Shown here: piece after piece, positions 31,490 to 38,080 of the stretch | Layout of the letters: each line of letters opens with the position of its first letter | Numbering within the stretch: position 1 is the first letter of the stretch | Source of the DNA: Oscillospiraceae bacterium | GTDB taxonomy: Bacteria > Bacillota > Clostridia > Oscillospirales > CAG-272 | Reading direction: 5' to 3' | Assembly (NCBI GenBank): GCA_015064285.1 | Contig: SVSN01000022.1 | Coordinates: 1-38,080 of the forward strand | Length of the DNA stretch: 38,080 nt | The notes under the pieces: model-generated | Seen by the model: only the letters and a program-made list of their open reading frames with translations | Told to the model about the DNA's origin: nothing | The model's database searches: none | Program-made: the position numbers and the translations under genes

Positions 31490-32656
31490 TTATTCTGTGA
31501 GATACCGGAGAAGCGCCAGAGCATCCGGCAGGTTGTCGGAGAGCAGAGCATCCACATCGCCGCTGCGGAATTCGATTTCTTCCCGGAAACGGGTATCCAT
31601 GTACAGTGTTATTTCCAGAGAATCGGGAGTATCCGGAGAACCGGCGACACAGAAAAAAGAAATATGATTACGGTGGAGCATATACTGTACCAGTGTCAGA
31701 AGTCCACGGCAATGGGGCAGATACGCCGAAAGAGAATACAGTTCATTCCGGCAGGAGAAACCAACAGGCAGCAGAGTACATTCGGCCTGAAAAGTCAGAC
31801 AGGCACAAGTGCCGTCACGGTACAGGGAAAGCATTCCGGTGCTGTCATCGGAGAGGGTGGTTATCAGATAGGACAGAAGTACAAACACATGGGTGAAAAC
31901 AGAGACGGAAAAACGAACCTGATACATTTCTTCAGTGAGTGCAGTCGGTTTATCTGTCGTCAAATGCAGACATAGTCCGTCAAACTGTGGGGTATGCTGT
32001 ATCCATGCAGCCAGCCGCGGCAGCATACGGGCAAGATCCAGAAAGACCGGTGTATCGGCTGTACGCAGTTCCCTGCGGTAAGATTTCAGGAACGGCAGGG
32101 TATCGGTATACAGAACCGGATCCTGCAGGTTCTCCATTTCTGTCACCAGCGATTGTACCAGAGGCGGAATGCTGGCCAGCAGAGGAGATGCGGCACAATA
32201 CAGTTCCCGGAGAGAGGAAAACAGAAGTGTCAGAATCAGATGATGATTGGAGAACTGCTCCTGCAGACGGCGGATGATGGGCTGGCCTGCAGCATTGGCC
32301 ACGGCACCCGGTACTGGATCATAATGGGAAAGCAGCTGGGCGGTATATCGTTCTGCGAATACGGCAGTAAACTGTTTATTGGGAAGCAAAAGCAGGCTGG
32401 GAACGGTAGGGAAACGCTCGGAACCGATACGCTTCGGTCGGCTGTTTCCGTGTTTTCCGCGGCAGAAAGCTTCAAAAGTTACGGCATCTGTCTGAGAAAG
32501 CACAGTATAAAAATCCTGCTGCCGGACGAAGCAGGAGGCTCTGTCCGGCAGCAAGGGAAGTTCATTCGGGGTATGCATACAACAGGGGAAATACTGTACA
32601 AGATCCCCTGAGGAACGGAATACATAACAGTATGTGTTGTTTGGATCTTTTTTCAT
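31490..32656 (-). CDS. Hypothetical protein, last gene of the PrsA-like operon
   Basis: The 388-residue protein has no signal peptide and no clear family. The middle part (LILTLLFSSLRELYCAASPLLASIPPLVQSL, residues about 140-170) is helical. The second half (VFTHVFVLLSYLITTLSDDSTGMLSLYRDGTCACLTFQAE) recalls a degenerate histidine-kinase-like ATPase fold, but no ATP-binding motif can be seen, so this is weak. The ATG at 32656 lies 22 bases after the previous gene and has no strong ribosome site. The frame is open upstream but overlaps the previous gene. It ends 3 bases from a convergent gene. Confidence 0.65.
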   Translation of the reverse strand: MKKDPNNTYCYVFRSSGDLVQYFPCCMHTPNELPLLPDRASCFVRQQDFYTVLSQTDAVTFEAFCRGKHGNSRPKRIGSERFPTVPSLLLLPNKQFTAVFAERYTAQLLSHYDPVPGAVANAAGQPIIRRLQEQFSNHHLILTLLFSSLRELYCAASPLLASIPPLVQSLVTEMENLQDPVLYTDTLPFLKSYRRELRTADTPVFLDLARMLPRLAAWIQHTPQFDGLCLHLTTDKPTALTEEMYQVRFSVSVFTHVFVLLSYLITTLSDDSTGMLSLYRDGTCACLTFQAECTLLPVGFSCRNELYSLSAYLPHCRGLLTLVQYMLHRNHISFFCVAGSPDTPDSLEITLYMDTRFREEIEFRSGDVDALLSDNLPDALALLRYLTE

Positions 32657-32678
32657 TTCAGCAGAAGAACAGCTGGTA

Positions 32679-33860
32679 TCAGTACCAGGAATCGCCTTCG
32701 GTCTTATAATAGGTTTCTTCGGGTTCCGTTTCTGTGGGAATAGGATTACCAGCCTCATCTTTGGGAGAGGTGGTGGCATAGGGGTTGGTTGTGGGGATGG
32801 ATTCTTCTGTTTCCGCTTCCACTATGGGGATCTCGATTTCCGGAATCTCAGCGGCAATCATGGATTCCGGCGTGGTTTCCCGGATAAACTGGACATTGGT
32901 GATATCCAGATGCACCAGAGTATTGTATTGGGCAGACAACAGTACGGGATCGGCGGTTTTCAGCACTACCCGGAGGTTATAAACTTCAAAATTACCAGCC
33001 AGGGCGGCGCATACCTCCGACAACGTCATAGCGCCGGTGTTCGCTACTGTAAGTGCGGAAGCATCCATAGCCAGAAAATCGACAACAGAGGAAAGCATCT
33101 GTACCTGCTTGGCGTTTTCTGCATCCAGATAGATGCTGCTGGGAAGACAGGCTCCCATGGAGAAACTGCCTGTACCGCTGAGGGCATCATGAACGGCCTG
33201 CAGATACCGGCGGGCATTGTTGATGGCATCGGTGTCTGCCTCTGCGGTCAGCAGATCTGTGAACAGGATTTCATCAAAACCCATGACGTACAGTTCTGCT
33301 GCGATGGTACTGTCAATCAGGGCAGCGGTGTCGTTGTCCATTCGGCCAAGGGAGGAAGACATCACTGCGCTGAGCCGCAGATTCTGGGCTTTGGCTGCTG
33401 TAATTGTATTGAGCAGCCGTGTGTAGAATTCTGTATTTACACCGGTATCCGGCATCCGCAGCAGAGTAGACAGAGCGGGAGAAACGTAAACAAGTTCTCC
33501 GCCCCTTGTTACCTCGACCGATACGGTGTTGTAGGTCTGGGCAATGGTATGAACCCGTGCAAACAGACTGTCTTCCGTGTCATGGAGGATAAGATCCAGT
33601 CCGCTGGCAAATACGTTCAGGGAAGAATACCCGTCTGTTGTCAGAGGAGGCGTATTCTCTTCTCTGCCGGCGGCATTTCCGGAAGGAGGAACACTGGACT
33701 CCAGCTGTTCTTCCGCATTTTCGACTTTCTGCAGAAGAAGATTCCCTGTCAGAACCGCAAAACCGGTGACGAGAACGGCAGCCGCCAGAATAAACAGGAT
33801 CCGGAAGAAGATGGTTTTGGCCTTTTGGCTGGCCTTGCGTCTGTATCTGTAGTATCGCAA
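32679..33860 (-). CDS. Membrane-anchored extracytoplasmic protein of unknown function
   Basis: The protein has 393 residues and starts at TTG 33860, with AGGAG 7 bases upstream. A basic N-terminus (RYYRYRRKASQKAK) and one membrane helix (about 17-42) anchor it, and the rest lies outside. Residues about 85-300 alternate strands and helices (VSVEVTRGGELVYVS, LRLSAVMSSSL, AELYVMGFDEILFTDLL), reminiscent of a TIM-barrel glycosidase-like fold without recognisable catalytic residues. The C-terminal 60 residues are Glu, Thr and Pro rich. It is the middle gene of a three-gene operon, 24 bases after the PrsA-like gene. Confidence 0.7.
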   Translation of the reverse strand: MRYYRYRRKASQKAKTIFFRILFILAAAVLVTGFAVLTGNLLLQKVENAEEQLESSVPPSGNAAGREENTPPLTTDGYSSLNVFASGLDLILHDTEDSLFARVHTIAQTYNTVSVEVTRGGELVYVSPALSTLLRMPDTGVNTEFYTRLLNTITAAKAQNLRLSAVMSSSLGRMDNDTAALIDSTIAAELYVMGFDEILFTDLLTAEADTDAINNARRYLQAVHDALSGTGSFSMGACLPSSIYLDAENAKQVQMLSSVVDFLAMDASALTVANTGAMTLSEVCAALAGNFEVYNLRVVLKTADPVLLSAQYNTLVHLDITNVQFIRETTPESMIAAEIPEIEIPIVEAETEESIPTTNPYATTSPKDEAGNPIPTETEPEETYYKTEGDSWY

Positions 33861-33884
33861 AACGAACTCCTGATTCTGTTGGTA

Positions 33885-34901
33885 TTATTCCATTGTGAAA
33901 ATGGTATAGTTTTCCAGTGCGGGGAGAGGGGATACGGTAATGGTGGCAAGATGTTCCTGCAGGAGGGCATTATAAGCGGCATCAAAATATTCCTGACAGA
34001 GAGCATCGAAGTGTGTGTTCATATAGGAGGATTCCTTTTCATAGCGCATCAAGATGGAAAAACCTGCTTCGGTTTCCACGACTTCGGAGAATTCCCCTAC
34101 ATCCAGAGAAAAGGCAGCGTCCTCAAAAGCTTCCCAACGGTTTCCGCGAATGATATAGTAACCATCGGGATTGTTGAACATATACAGGTCTTCGCCGTAC
34201 TTATCGATCATAGCATCGAAATCGGCACCCTTTTTCAGTTCAGCATACGCTTTTTCGGCAAGCGCACGGTTGTCTTCAGGGGTGTTTCCGTTGTCGGCAG
34301 CGATAAGGATCTGCTTGACACGGATGAATTCGTCCGATTCGATCTTGGCGCGGAGCGCGTCTTCTTCGGCCAGAATATCTCCGTTGTTCAGCATGGCATA
34401 AAACAGTTCTTCCGTCAGAACCGCATCCTGGGTAAGGAACCGGTACACGCTGTCATTCATGTAGAACGGTTCCAGACTGGCAAGATAGGCGTCCATGTCG
34501 TTTTCATAGCTTTCATAAATCTCATCCATGCGGGTGGAGACAGTTTCGTTGATCAGGGTACTGTCCGGGGTCAGATTATAGGTTTCTGCCAGAGAGAGGG
34601 TGACATACAGGCTTTTCAGCGTATTGACTGTGCTTGCCTCCAGCGCTTCCAGGCGGGTTTTTCCCTCGTCACCCAGCCACAGTTCGGCAGCGGCTGCTTC
34701 ATCCAGACCGGCTTCGTATTCGTTTTTGTAGTTCATGGCTACATAACGGTACAGCTCATAGGGAACTTCATATCCGCCTATGTTCATAACAGGTGTCAGC
34801 TCTTCCTTGGTGCTGGACAGATCGGTTTTACTGCAGCCGGAAAACAACAGCGAAAGAGAGAGAAGCCCCGCTGTTATGGCTGCGGATCGTTTTGTATTCA
34901 T
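33885..34901 (-). CDS. PrsA/SurA-like peptidyl-prolyl isomerase lipoprotein
   Basis: The protein has 338 residues. The lipoprotein signal has lipobox LFSGC, Cys at about 23. An N-terminal helical chaperone region follows (YEVPYELYRYVAMNYKNEY, typical of SurA/PrsA proteins). A parvulin-like domain (about 190-290) contains RVKQILIA, NRALAEKAYAELKKGADFDAMIDKYGED, GYYIIRG, AFSLDVGEFSEVVETEAGFSILMRYE. The motif HILV of active parvulins reads KQILI without the His, so isomerase activity may be lost and chaperone function kept. It should fold secreted proteins at the outer membrane face. AAGGAG lies about 10 bases before the ATG. It is first in the operon. Confidence 0.82.
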   Translation of the reverse strand: MNTKRSAAITAGLLSLSLLFSGCSKTDLSSTKEELTPVMNIGGYEVPYELYRYVAMNYKNEYEAGLDEAAAAELWLGDEGKTRLEALEASTVNTLKSLYVTLSLAETYNLTPDSTLINETVSTRMDEIYESYENDMDAYLASLEPFYMNDSVYRFLTQDAVLTEELFYAMLNNGDILAEEDALRAKIESDEFIRVKQILIAADNGNTPEDNRALAEKAYAELKKGADFDAMIDKYGEDLYMFNNPDGYYIIRGNRWEAFEDAAFSLDVGEFSEVVETEAGFSILMRYEKESSYMNTHFDALCQEYFDAAYNALLQEHLATITVSPLPALENYTIFTME

Positions 34902-34972
34902 ATCCGGAAAACTCCTTCAGAAAATCATGTATGGAACAGTTGCATACTTAACCAAGTATACTATACCAAATC

Positions 34973-34989
34973 CACATGAATTCCATGTG
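34973..34989. promoter_or_regulatory. Candidate operator palindrome upstream of the PrsA-like operon
   Basis: CACATGAATTCCATGTG has perfect 6-base arms around AATTC. On the minus strand it lies just upstream of TATAGT/TATACT-like -10 sequences (around 34956-34966). It may bind a regulator of the PrsA-like operon. Confidence 0.4.
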
Positions 34990-35074
34990 AACAACCTTGG
35001 TGCATTCCGTTAAATCAACCGGAAACGCAGTGGCAGGGAGCCTGCATAGAATCGGGGGAAATGTTGTAAAACGC

Positions 35075-35103
35075 TTGCAATACGCCGGCAGGTATGGTAT
35101 AAT
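35075..35103 (+). promoter_or_regulatory. Promoter of the hprK operon
   Basis: TTGCAA (35075-35080), a 17-base spacer and TATAAT (35098-35103). Confidence 0.82.
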
Positions 35104-35135
35104 TTCTCCAGAAATGAACCTGGAGTGGTGTGAAT

Positions 35136-36068
35136 ATGGATGATTTTACCTCCCGTGTGGATCTGCAGAAAATTATAAACGAACAGAACCTGGAAGTGCT
35201 GTATACGCCGGAAGATCCTGCCGGACTGATGATCAGCAGCTTTGACGTGAACCGGCCCGGTCTGGCGCTGGCTGGCTTTTTTGATCATTTCGATCCCCGG
35301 CGAATCCAGCTTCTCGGAAATGCGGAGTGTCTGTATCTGCAGAAAATGGAAGAAGAACAGCGCAGGGAACGTGTTACCGCTTTTCTGCAGCACAACCCGC
35401 CGGCGCTGATCTATACCGACAGCAACAAGCCGGACGAGCTGACGCTGGAGCTGGCAGAATATTTTGAAGTGCCCGTTCTCTGTACGGAAGATCTGACCAG
35501 TGACTTTATGGCAGCACTGATTGCGTATCTCCATGTACAGCTGGCACCGCAGATCACCCGGCATGGCGTACTGGTGGAGGTATACGGTGAAGGGATTCTG
35601 ATCACCGGTGACAGCGGTGTCGGGAAAAGTGAAACTGCTATCGAGCTGATCAAGCGCGGCCATCGTTTTATTGCGGATGACGCCGTGGAGCTGCGTAAGG
35701 TATCCGCCAAAGCCATCGTAGGCAGGGCGCCGGAAATTATCAAGCATATTATCGAGCTTCGCGGTATCGGGATTGTGGACGTACGCCGCCTGTTTGGTAT
35801 GGGGGCAGTCAAGGAAACCGAAAAGGTGGATATGATTATCAATCTGGAACCCTGGGTGCAGGGGAAGATGTACGACCGTTTGGGTCTGGATACGGAATTT
35901 ACGGACATTATGGGGATCAAGATTCCTTCTCTGACCATTCCTGTAAAACCTGGTCGGAACCTGGCTGTCATTCTGGAAATTGCCGCCATGAACAACCGTC
36001 AGAAGCGGATGGGCTACAATACGGCGGAAGAATTCAACGCCAGACTGATGCAGAGCATGGGCCTGTGA
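35136..36068 (+). CDS. hprK: HPr kinase/phosphorylase
   Basis: The 310-residue length is normal. It has Walker A GDSGVGKS at 158-165, preceded by RHGVLVEVYGEG with the catalytic His at 143. The HprK signature IIKHIIELRGIGIVDVRRLFG and the C-terminal KPGRNLAVILEIAAMNNRQK follow. The enzyme phosphorylates and dephosphorylates Ser46 of HPr in carbon catabolite control. ATG 35136 is chosen with GGAG 10 bases upstream, and GTG 35130 is an alternative. The stop overlaps the next gene (TGATG). HPr itself is not in the window. Confidence 0.96.
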   Translation: MDDFTSRVDLQKIINEQNLEVLYTPEDPAGLMISSFDVNRPGLALAGFFDHFDPRRIQLLGNAECLYLQKMEEEQRRERVTAFLQHNPPALIYTDSNKPDELTLELAEYFEVPVLCTEDLTSDFMAALIAYLHVQLAPQITRHGVLVEVYGEGILITGDSGVGKSETAIELIKRGHRFIADDAVELRKVSAKAIVGRAPEIIKHIIELRGIGIVDVRRLFGMGAVKETEKVDMIINLEPWVQGKMYDRLGLDTEFTDIMGIKIPSLTIPVKPGRNLAVILEIAAMNNRQKRMGYNTAEEFNARLMQSMGL

Positions 36069-37060
36069 TGATGACAAAAGATATTCTGCGCCGTCACGCC
36101 ATGGCGCTGTACGATTTCTGTGAGTATCCTGCGGTGCGATACAAGATTCTCTATCGGATTTTGGATGTACCGTATGATGACCGGGCTCTTACCGCACTGC
36201 GCCCCGTTTTTCTGCAAAGCGATATCGTGGAAGAAATGTTTTCACTGCAGAACCGGGACGGAGGCTGGGGGCCGCTGTGGTCCAAGGATTATTCCGTGAA
36301 AAGCAAAATACCCACCTCCATGACCGGGATCGACCGGTGTCAGTACATTGGTCTGACGCTGGAGGACCGGGATATTTTGTTTATGGCGAAGGAGTATCTG
36401 GAGTCGTTTCTGGATGGAACGGCAAAAGAGAATCCGTATGAGAAAAATGAGAGGGCGATTCCCTGGGGCAGAGCCAGAATCTGCACAACGCTGGAAGGGC
36501 TGGAACGGGACAATCCTCTGTGCGACGATACCTGGAGACAGTGGGAATATATTGCAGGCAGAGCCTATCAGGATGGGGAATATTCCTACGAGAGAGACCG
36601 GGCTGCACAGCATGATGTTTTTCTGACAAGGGAAGACAGGCTTGTGCCCATGCAGTGCGGTTTGCTCCTGCAGAGAAGAGAACAGATGCCGGAAACGCTG
36701 GAGGGAGCCATGCTGCGGCATATCGGCAGACATGCGGCGGAACATGGACACTTCTGGGACAAAACAATGGAAGTACTGCCGGAATCCTTCTATAATAAAT
36801 ACACCCGCCGGTGGATGCCTACAGCACATCAGGTGAATCAGTTTCGTGGTTCGGCACTGTATCTGGAACGATTTGCAGGCTGGCTGCTGGAACAGGCAAA
36901 TGCAGATGGTCTGTGGGATTGGGGACCCCAGGAAAAAGATCCGTGGGGTTACTTCGGTTACCATTCCTGCAATCGGAAGTACGCACACAATCGTGTGGTG
37001 GACTGCAGTATGGAAGTGCTGGGATTTCTGAAAACCTATCTTGTACGCAATGCTATATAA
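36068..37060 (+). CDS. Alpha/alpha-toroid (terpenoid cyclase-like) protein of unknown function
   Basis: The protein has about 330 residues. It contains a QW-like motif, FSLQNRDGGWGPLW (about residues 60-73), and a second looser one, ANADGLWDWGPQ. Such repeats occur in prenyltransferase and squalene-cyclase folds. The DxDD acid motif of class II cyclases and zinc ligands of prenyltransferases are not evident, so catalysis cannot be claimed. It has no signal peptide. The ATG overlaps the hprK stop by one base (TGATG) and lacks its own ribosome site, suggesting coupled translation. The uracil-DNA glycosylase gene follows after 15 bases. Confidence 0.75.
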   Translation: MMTKDILRRHAMALYDFCEYPAVRYKILYRILDVPYDDRALTALRPVFLQSDIVEEMFSLQNRDGGWGPLWSKDYSVKSKIPTSMTGIDRCQYIGLTLEDRDILFMAKEYLESFLDGTAKENPYEKNERAIPWGRARICTTLEGLERDNPLCDDTWRQWEYIAGRAYQDGEYSYERDRAAQHDVFLTREDRLVPMQCGLLLQRREQMPETLEGAMLRHIGRHAAEHGHFWDKTMEVLPESFYNKYTRRWMPTAHQVNQFRGSALYLERFAGWLLEQANADGLWDWGPQEKDPWGYFGYHSCNRKYAHNRVVDCSMEVLGFLKTYLVRNAI

Positions 37061-37075
37061 TAAGGAAGTGAATGT

Positions 37076-37633
37076 ATGACCTGGGAACAACTGGAAGGCA
37101 GATGCAGAGAATGCCGGAAATGCGCTCTTTGCCAGACCAGAACCAATCTTGTATTCGGTACAGGGAACCGGCAGGCGGATATCCTCTTTGTGGGGGAAGC
37201 GCCGGGAGAACAGGAGGATCTGAAGGGGATTCCTTTTGTGGGGCCTGCGGGACAGCTATTGGATCTGTATCTGGAAGCGGTCGGTATTTCCAGAGAACAG
37301 GTTTATATCGCCAATATTCTGAAATGCCGTCCGCCGCGGAACCGTGATCCTCTGCCGGAAGAGCAGGACGCTTGTATGGGTTATCTCAGGGAACAGGTGA
37401 AGCTGATCCGCCCGAAAATGATTGTTTGTCTCGGCAGAATTTCCGCCATGCGTCTGATTAAACCGGATTTCAAGATTACAAAGGAACATGGGATTCTGCA
37501 GAAAAAAGGGGATTTTGTGATGACGGCAGTCTATCATCCGTCAGCTCTGCTGCGTGACGCTTCCAAAAAGGAAGATATGTATAGGGATATGAAGCGGATA
37601 CGGATGTATCTGGATGAATATGTGGGGAGATAA
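37076..37633 (+). CDS. Family 4 uracil-DNA glycosylase (Fe-S type)
   Basis: The 185-residue protein begins with Cys-rich CRECRKCALC. By alignment in mind with thermophilic family 4 enzymes, C13, C16, C84 and C100 should hold the [4Fe-4S] cluster. Active-site motif A reads VGEAPGEQED at 39-48, followed by GIPFVGPAGQLLD. The loop motif is YHPSALLRD. It removes uracil from DNA in base excision repair. AAGGAAGTG lies upstream of the ATG. It is the third gene of the hprK operon and ends at a hairpin. Confidence 0.93.
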   Translation: MTWEQLEGRCRECRKCALCQTRTNLVFGTGNRQADILFVGEAPGEQEDLKGIPFVGPAGQLLDLYLEAVGISREQVYIANILKCRPPRNRDPLPEEQDACMGYLREQVKLIRPKMIVCLGRISAMRLIKPDFKITKEHGILQKKGDFVMTAVYHPSALLRDASKKEDMYRDMKRIRMYLDEYVGR

Positions 37634-37649
37634 GACAAAATACCCAACG

Positions 37650-37677
37650 GGAGGTACCGGAAAACGGTACCTTTTGT
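37650..37677 (+). terminator. Terminator of the hprK operon
   Basis: AGGTACCG (37652-37659) pairs with CGGTACCT (37665-37672) over the loop GAAAA, followed by TTTT. Confidence 0.82.
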
Positions 37678-37725
37678 GCTTTAGGGAAAAGGGACAAAAA
37701 AGGTGAAAAAAGTCAGAAAAAGGTC

Positions 37726-37754
37726 TTGACAAGAGGGAGCGGGTGTGATATAAT
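37726..37754 (+). promoter_or_regulatory. rRNA operon promoter P1
   Basis: TTGACA (37726-37731), a 17-base spacer and TATAAT (37749-37754): full consensus. A- and G-rich upstream sequence could act as an UP element. Confidence 0.88.
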
Positions 37755-37827
37755 ATCGAAGCTGTCTGAGAGGGGCGGTGTGGAGCAAGGCTCCCGAAAA
37801 AAACTGAAAAAAGTTTTGAAAAACCTC

Positions 37828-37856
37828 TTGACAAAAGGAAGCGTGTGTGATATAAT
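37828..37856 (+). promoter_or_regulatory. rRNA operon promoter P2
   Basis: TTGACA (37828-37833), a 17-base spacer and TATAAT (37851-37856), 102 bases after P1. The two promoter blocks resemble each other over about 60 bases, which suggests a local duplication. Confidence 0.88.
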
Positions 37857-38080
37857 ATACAGGCTGCCGACGAGAAGGACAGCCGGTATTCACTGAAGTG
37901 AAACCGAGAAGCTCATTGAAAATTGAACAACAATCATGTGTACAAGCTTAACAAAGCAAAGTACAAGAGACTCCGAAAATTCTTTTGAATTAAATGAAGC
38001 TCTATAACAAGTAATTGAGCAAACAGAATCACTCTGATGAGTTGATAACATCCAGCGGAGACGCTGGTTGATATACAATT
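37857..38080 (+). other. rRNA operon leader (16S gene lies beyond the window)
   Basis: The gene-free stretch 37634-38080 holds a terminator, two promoters and this leader. A boxA-like antitermination sequence, GCTCATTGAAAATTGAAC, lies at 37911-37928. TTCACTGAAGTGAA (37889-37902) and CCAGCG-GAGA-CGCTGG (38052-38067) can form hairpins. GTTGATA occurs at 38041 and 38067. The start of 16S rRNA is not reached before 38080. The assignment as an rrn leader rests on the tandem consensus promoters and boxA. Confidence 0.75.

Noticed and set aside
32634-34979. A 781-codon open frame on the plus strand
   Set aside because: It is opposite two minus-strand genes that have signal sequences, ribosome sites and domains. 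Its composition (Cys, Gly, Phe rich) is that of a shadow frame.
36068-37060. Squalene-hopene cyclase or prenyltransferase function
   Set aside because: Only the fold-type QW motif is visible. The DxDD acid motif and zinc ligands are not seen.

Overview
The window looks like chromosomal DNA of an anaerobic member of the class Clostridia, probably an Oscillospirales-like gut lineage. This rests on a complete Rnf complex in the order rnfC-D-G-E-A-B, a DUF1836 regulator, HPr kinase/phosphorylase, a CmpB-type membrane protein, a secreted protein ending in a ruminococcal-style APQTFD wall-sorting signal, strong AGGAGG ribosome sites and near-consensus sigma-A promoters. Species cannot be named from the sequence alone. 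No phage, transposase, CRISPR or tRNA gene is visible.

Layout. 1-66: tail of an unidentified gene. 135-2660: an FAD-dependent oxidoreductase and an XRE regulator, separated by a long imperfect palindrome. 2678-8026 (minus strand): a secreted CBM9-like protein, a ComEC-type metallo-hydrolase with a CmpB-like membrane protein, and a DUF1836 regulator-NfeD-flotillin operon. A second copy of the palindrome follows the flotillin stop codon. 8057-10440: an AraC regulator and the tRNA methylthiotransferase MtaB. 10445-14469 (minus): a tight operon of two MutS-like ATPases and a HAD phosphatase. 14529-16315: upp and a pseudouridine synthase. 16335-23220: the Rnf operon. 23261-24310: a two-gene unit that includes a tiny degenerate EF-Tu-like G domain. 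24417-29703: an orphan solute-binding lipoprotein, two nearly identical Gfo/Idh/MocA oxidoreductases, a TIM-barrel isomerase and a small membrane protein. 29715-34901: a YfcE-like phosphodiesterase, three small unknown genes, and a convergent minus-strand operon headed by a PrsA-like foldase. 35075-37677: hprK, an alpha/alpha-toroid protein and a family 4 uracil-DNA glycosylase. 37678-38080: tandem promoters and leader of an rRNA operon whose 16S gene lies beyond the window.

How the genes work together. The Rnf complex couples ferredoxin:NAD+ electron transfer to ion translocation. The Gfo/TIM-barrel/solute-binding block fits uptake and redox remodelling of a sugar or glycoside, and HprK is the usual sensor kinase of carbon catabolite control. 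NfeD and flotillin form a membrane microdomain pair, here in one transcription unit with a regulator.

The most unusual items are: (1) an RnfG with a long acidic cytoplasmic N-terminus and a proline/glutamate/threonine repeat tail; (2) the EF-Tu-like pseudo-GTPase with an unknown partner; (3) the paired MutS-like ATPases; (4) the palindromic intergenic repeat family. Functions are assigned by reading motifs without database searches, so family names are recognition calls, and coordinates of starts are inferred from ribosome-binding sites.
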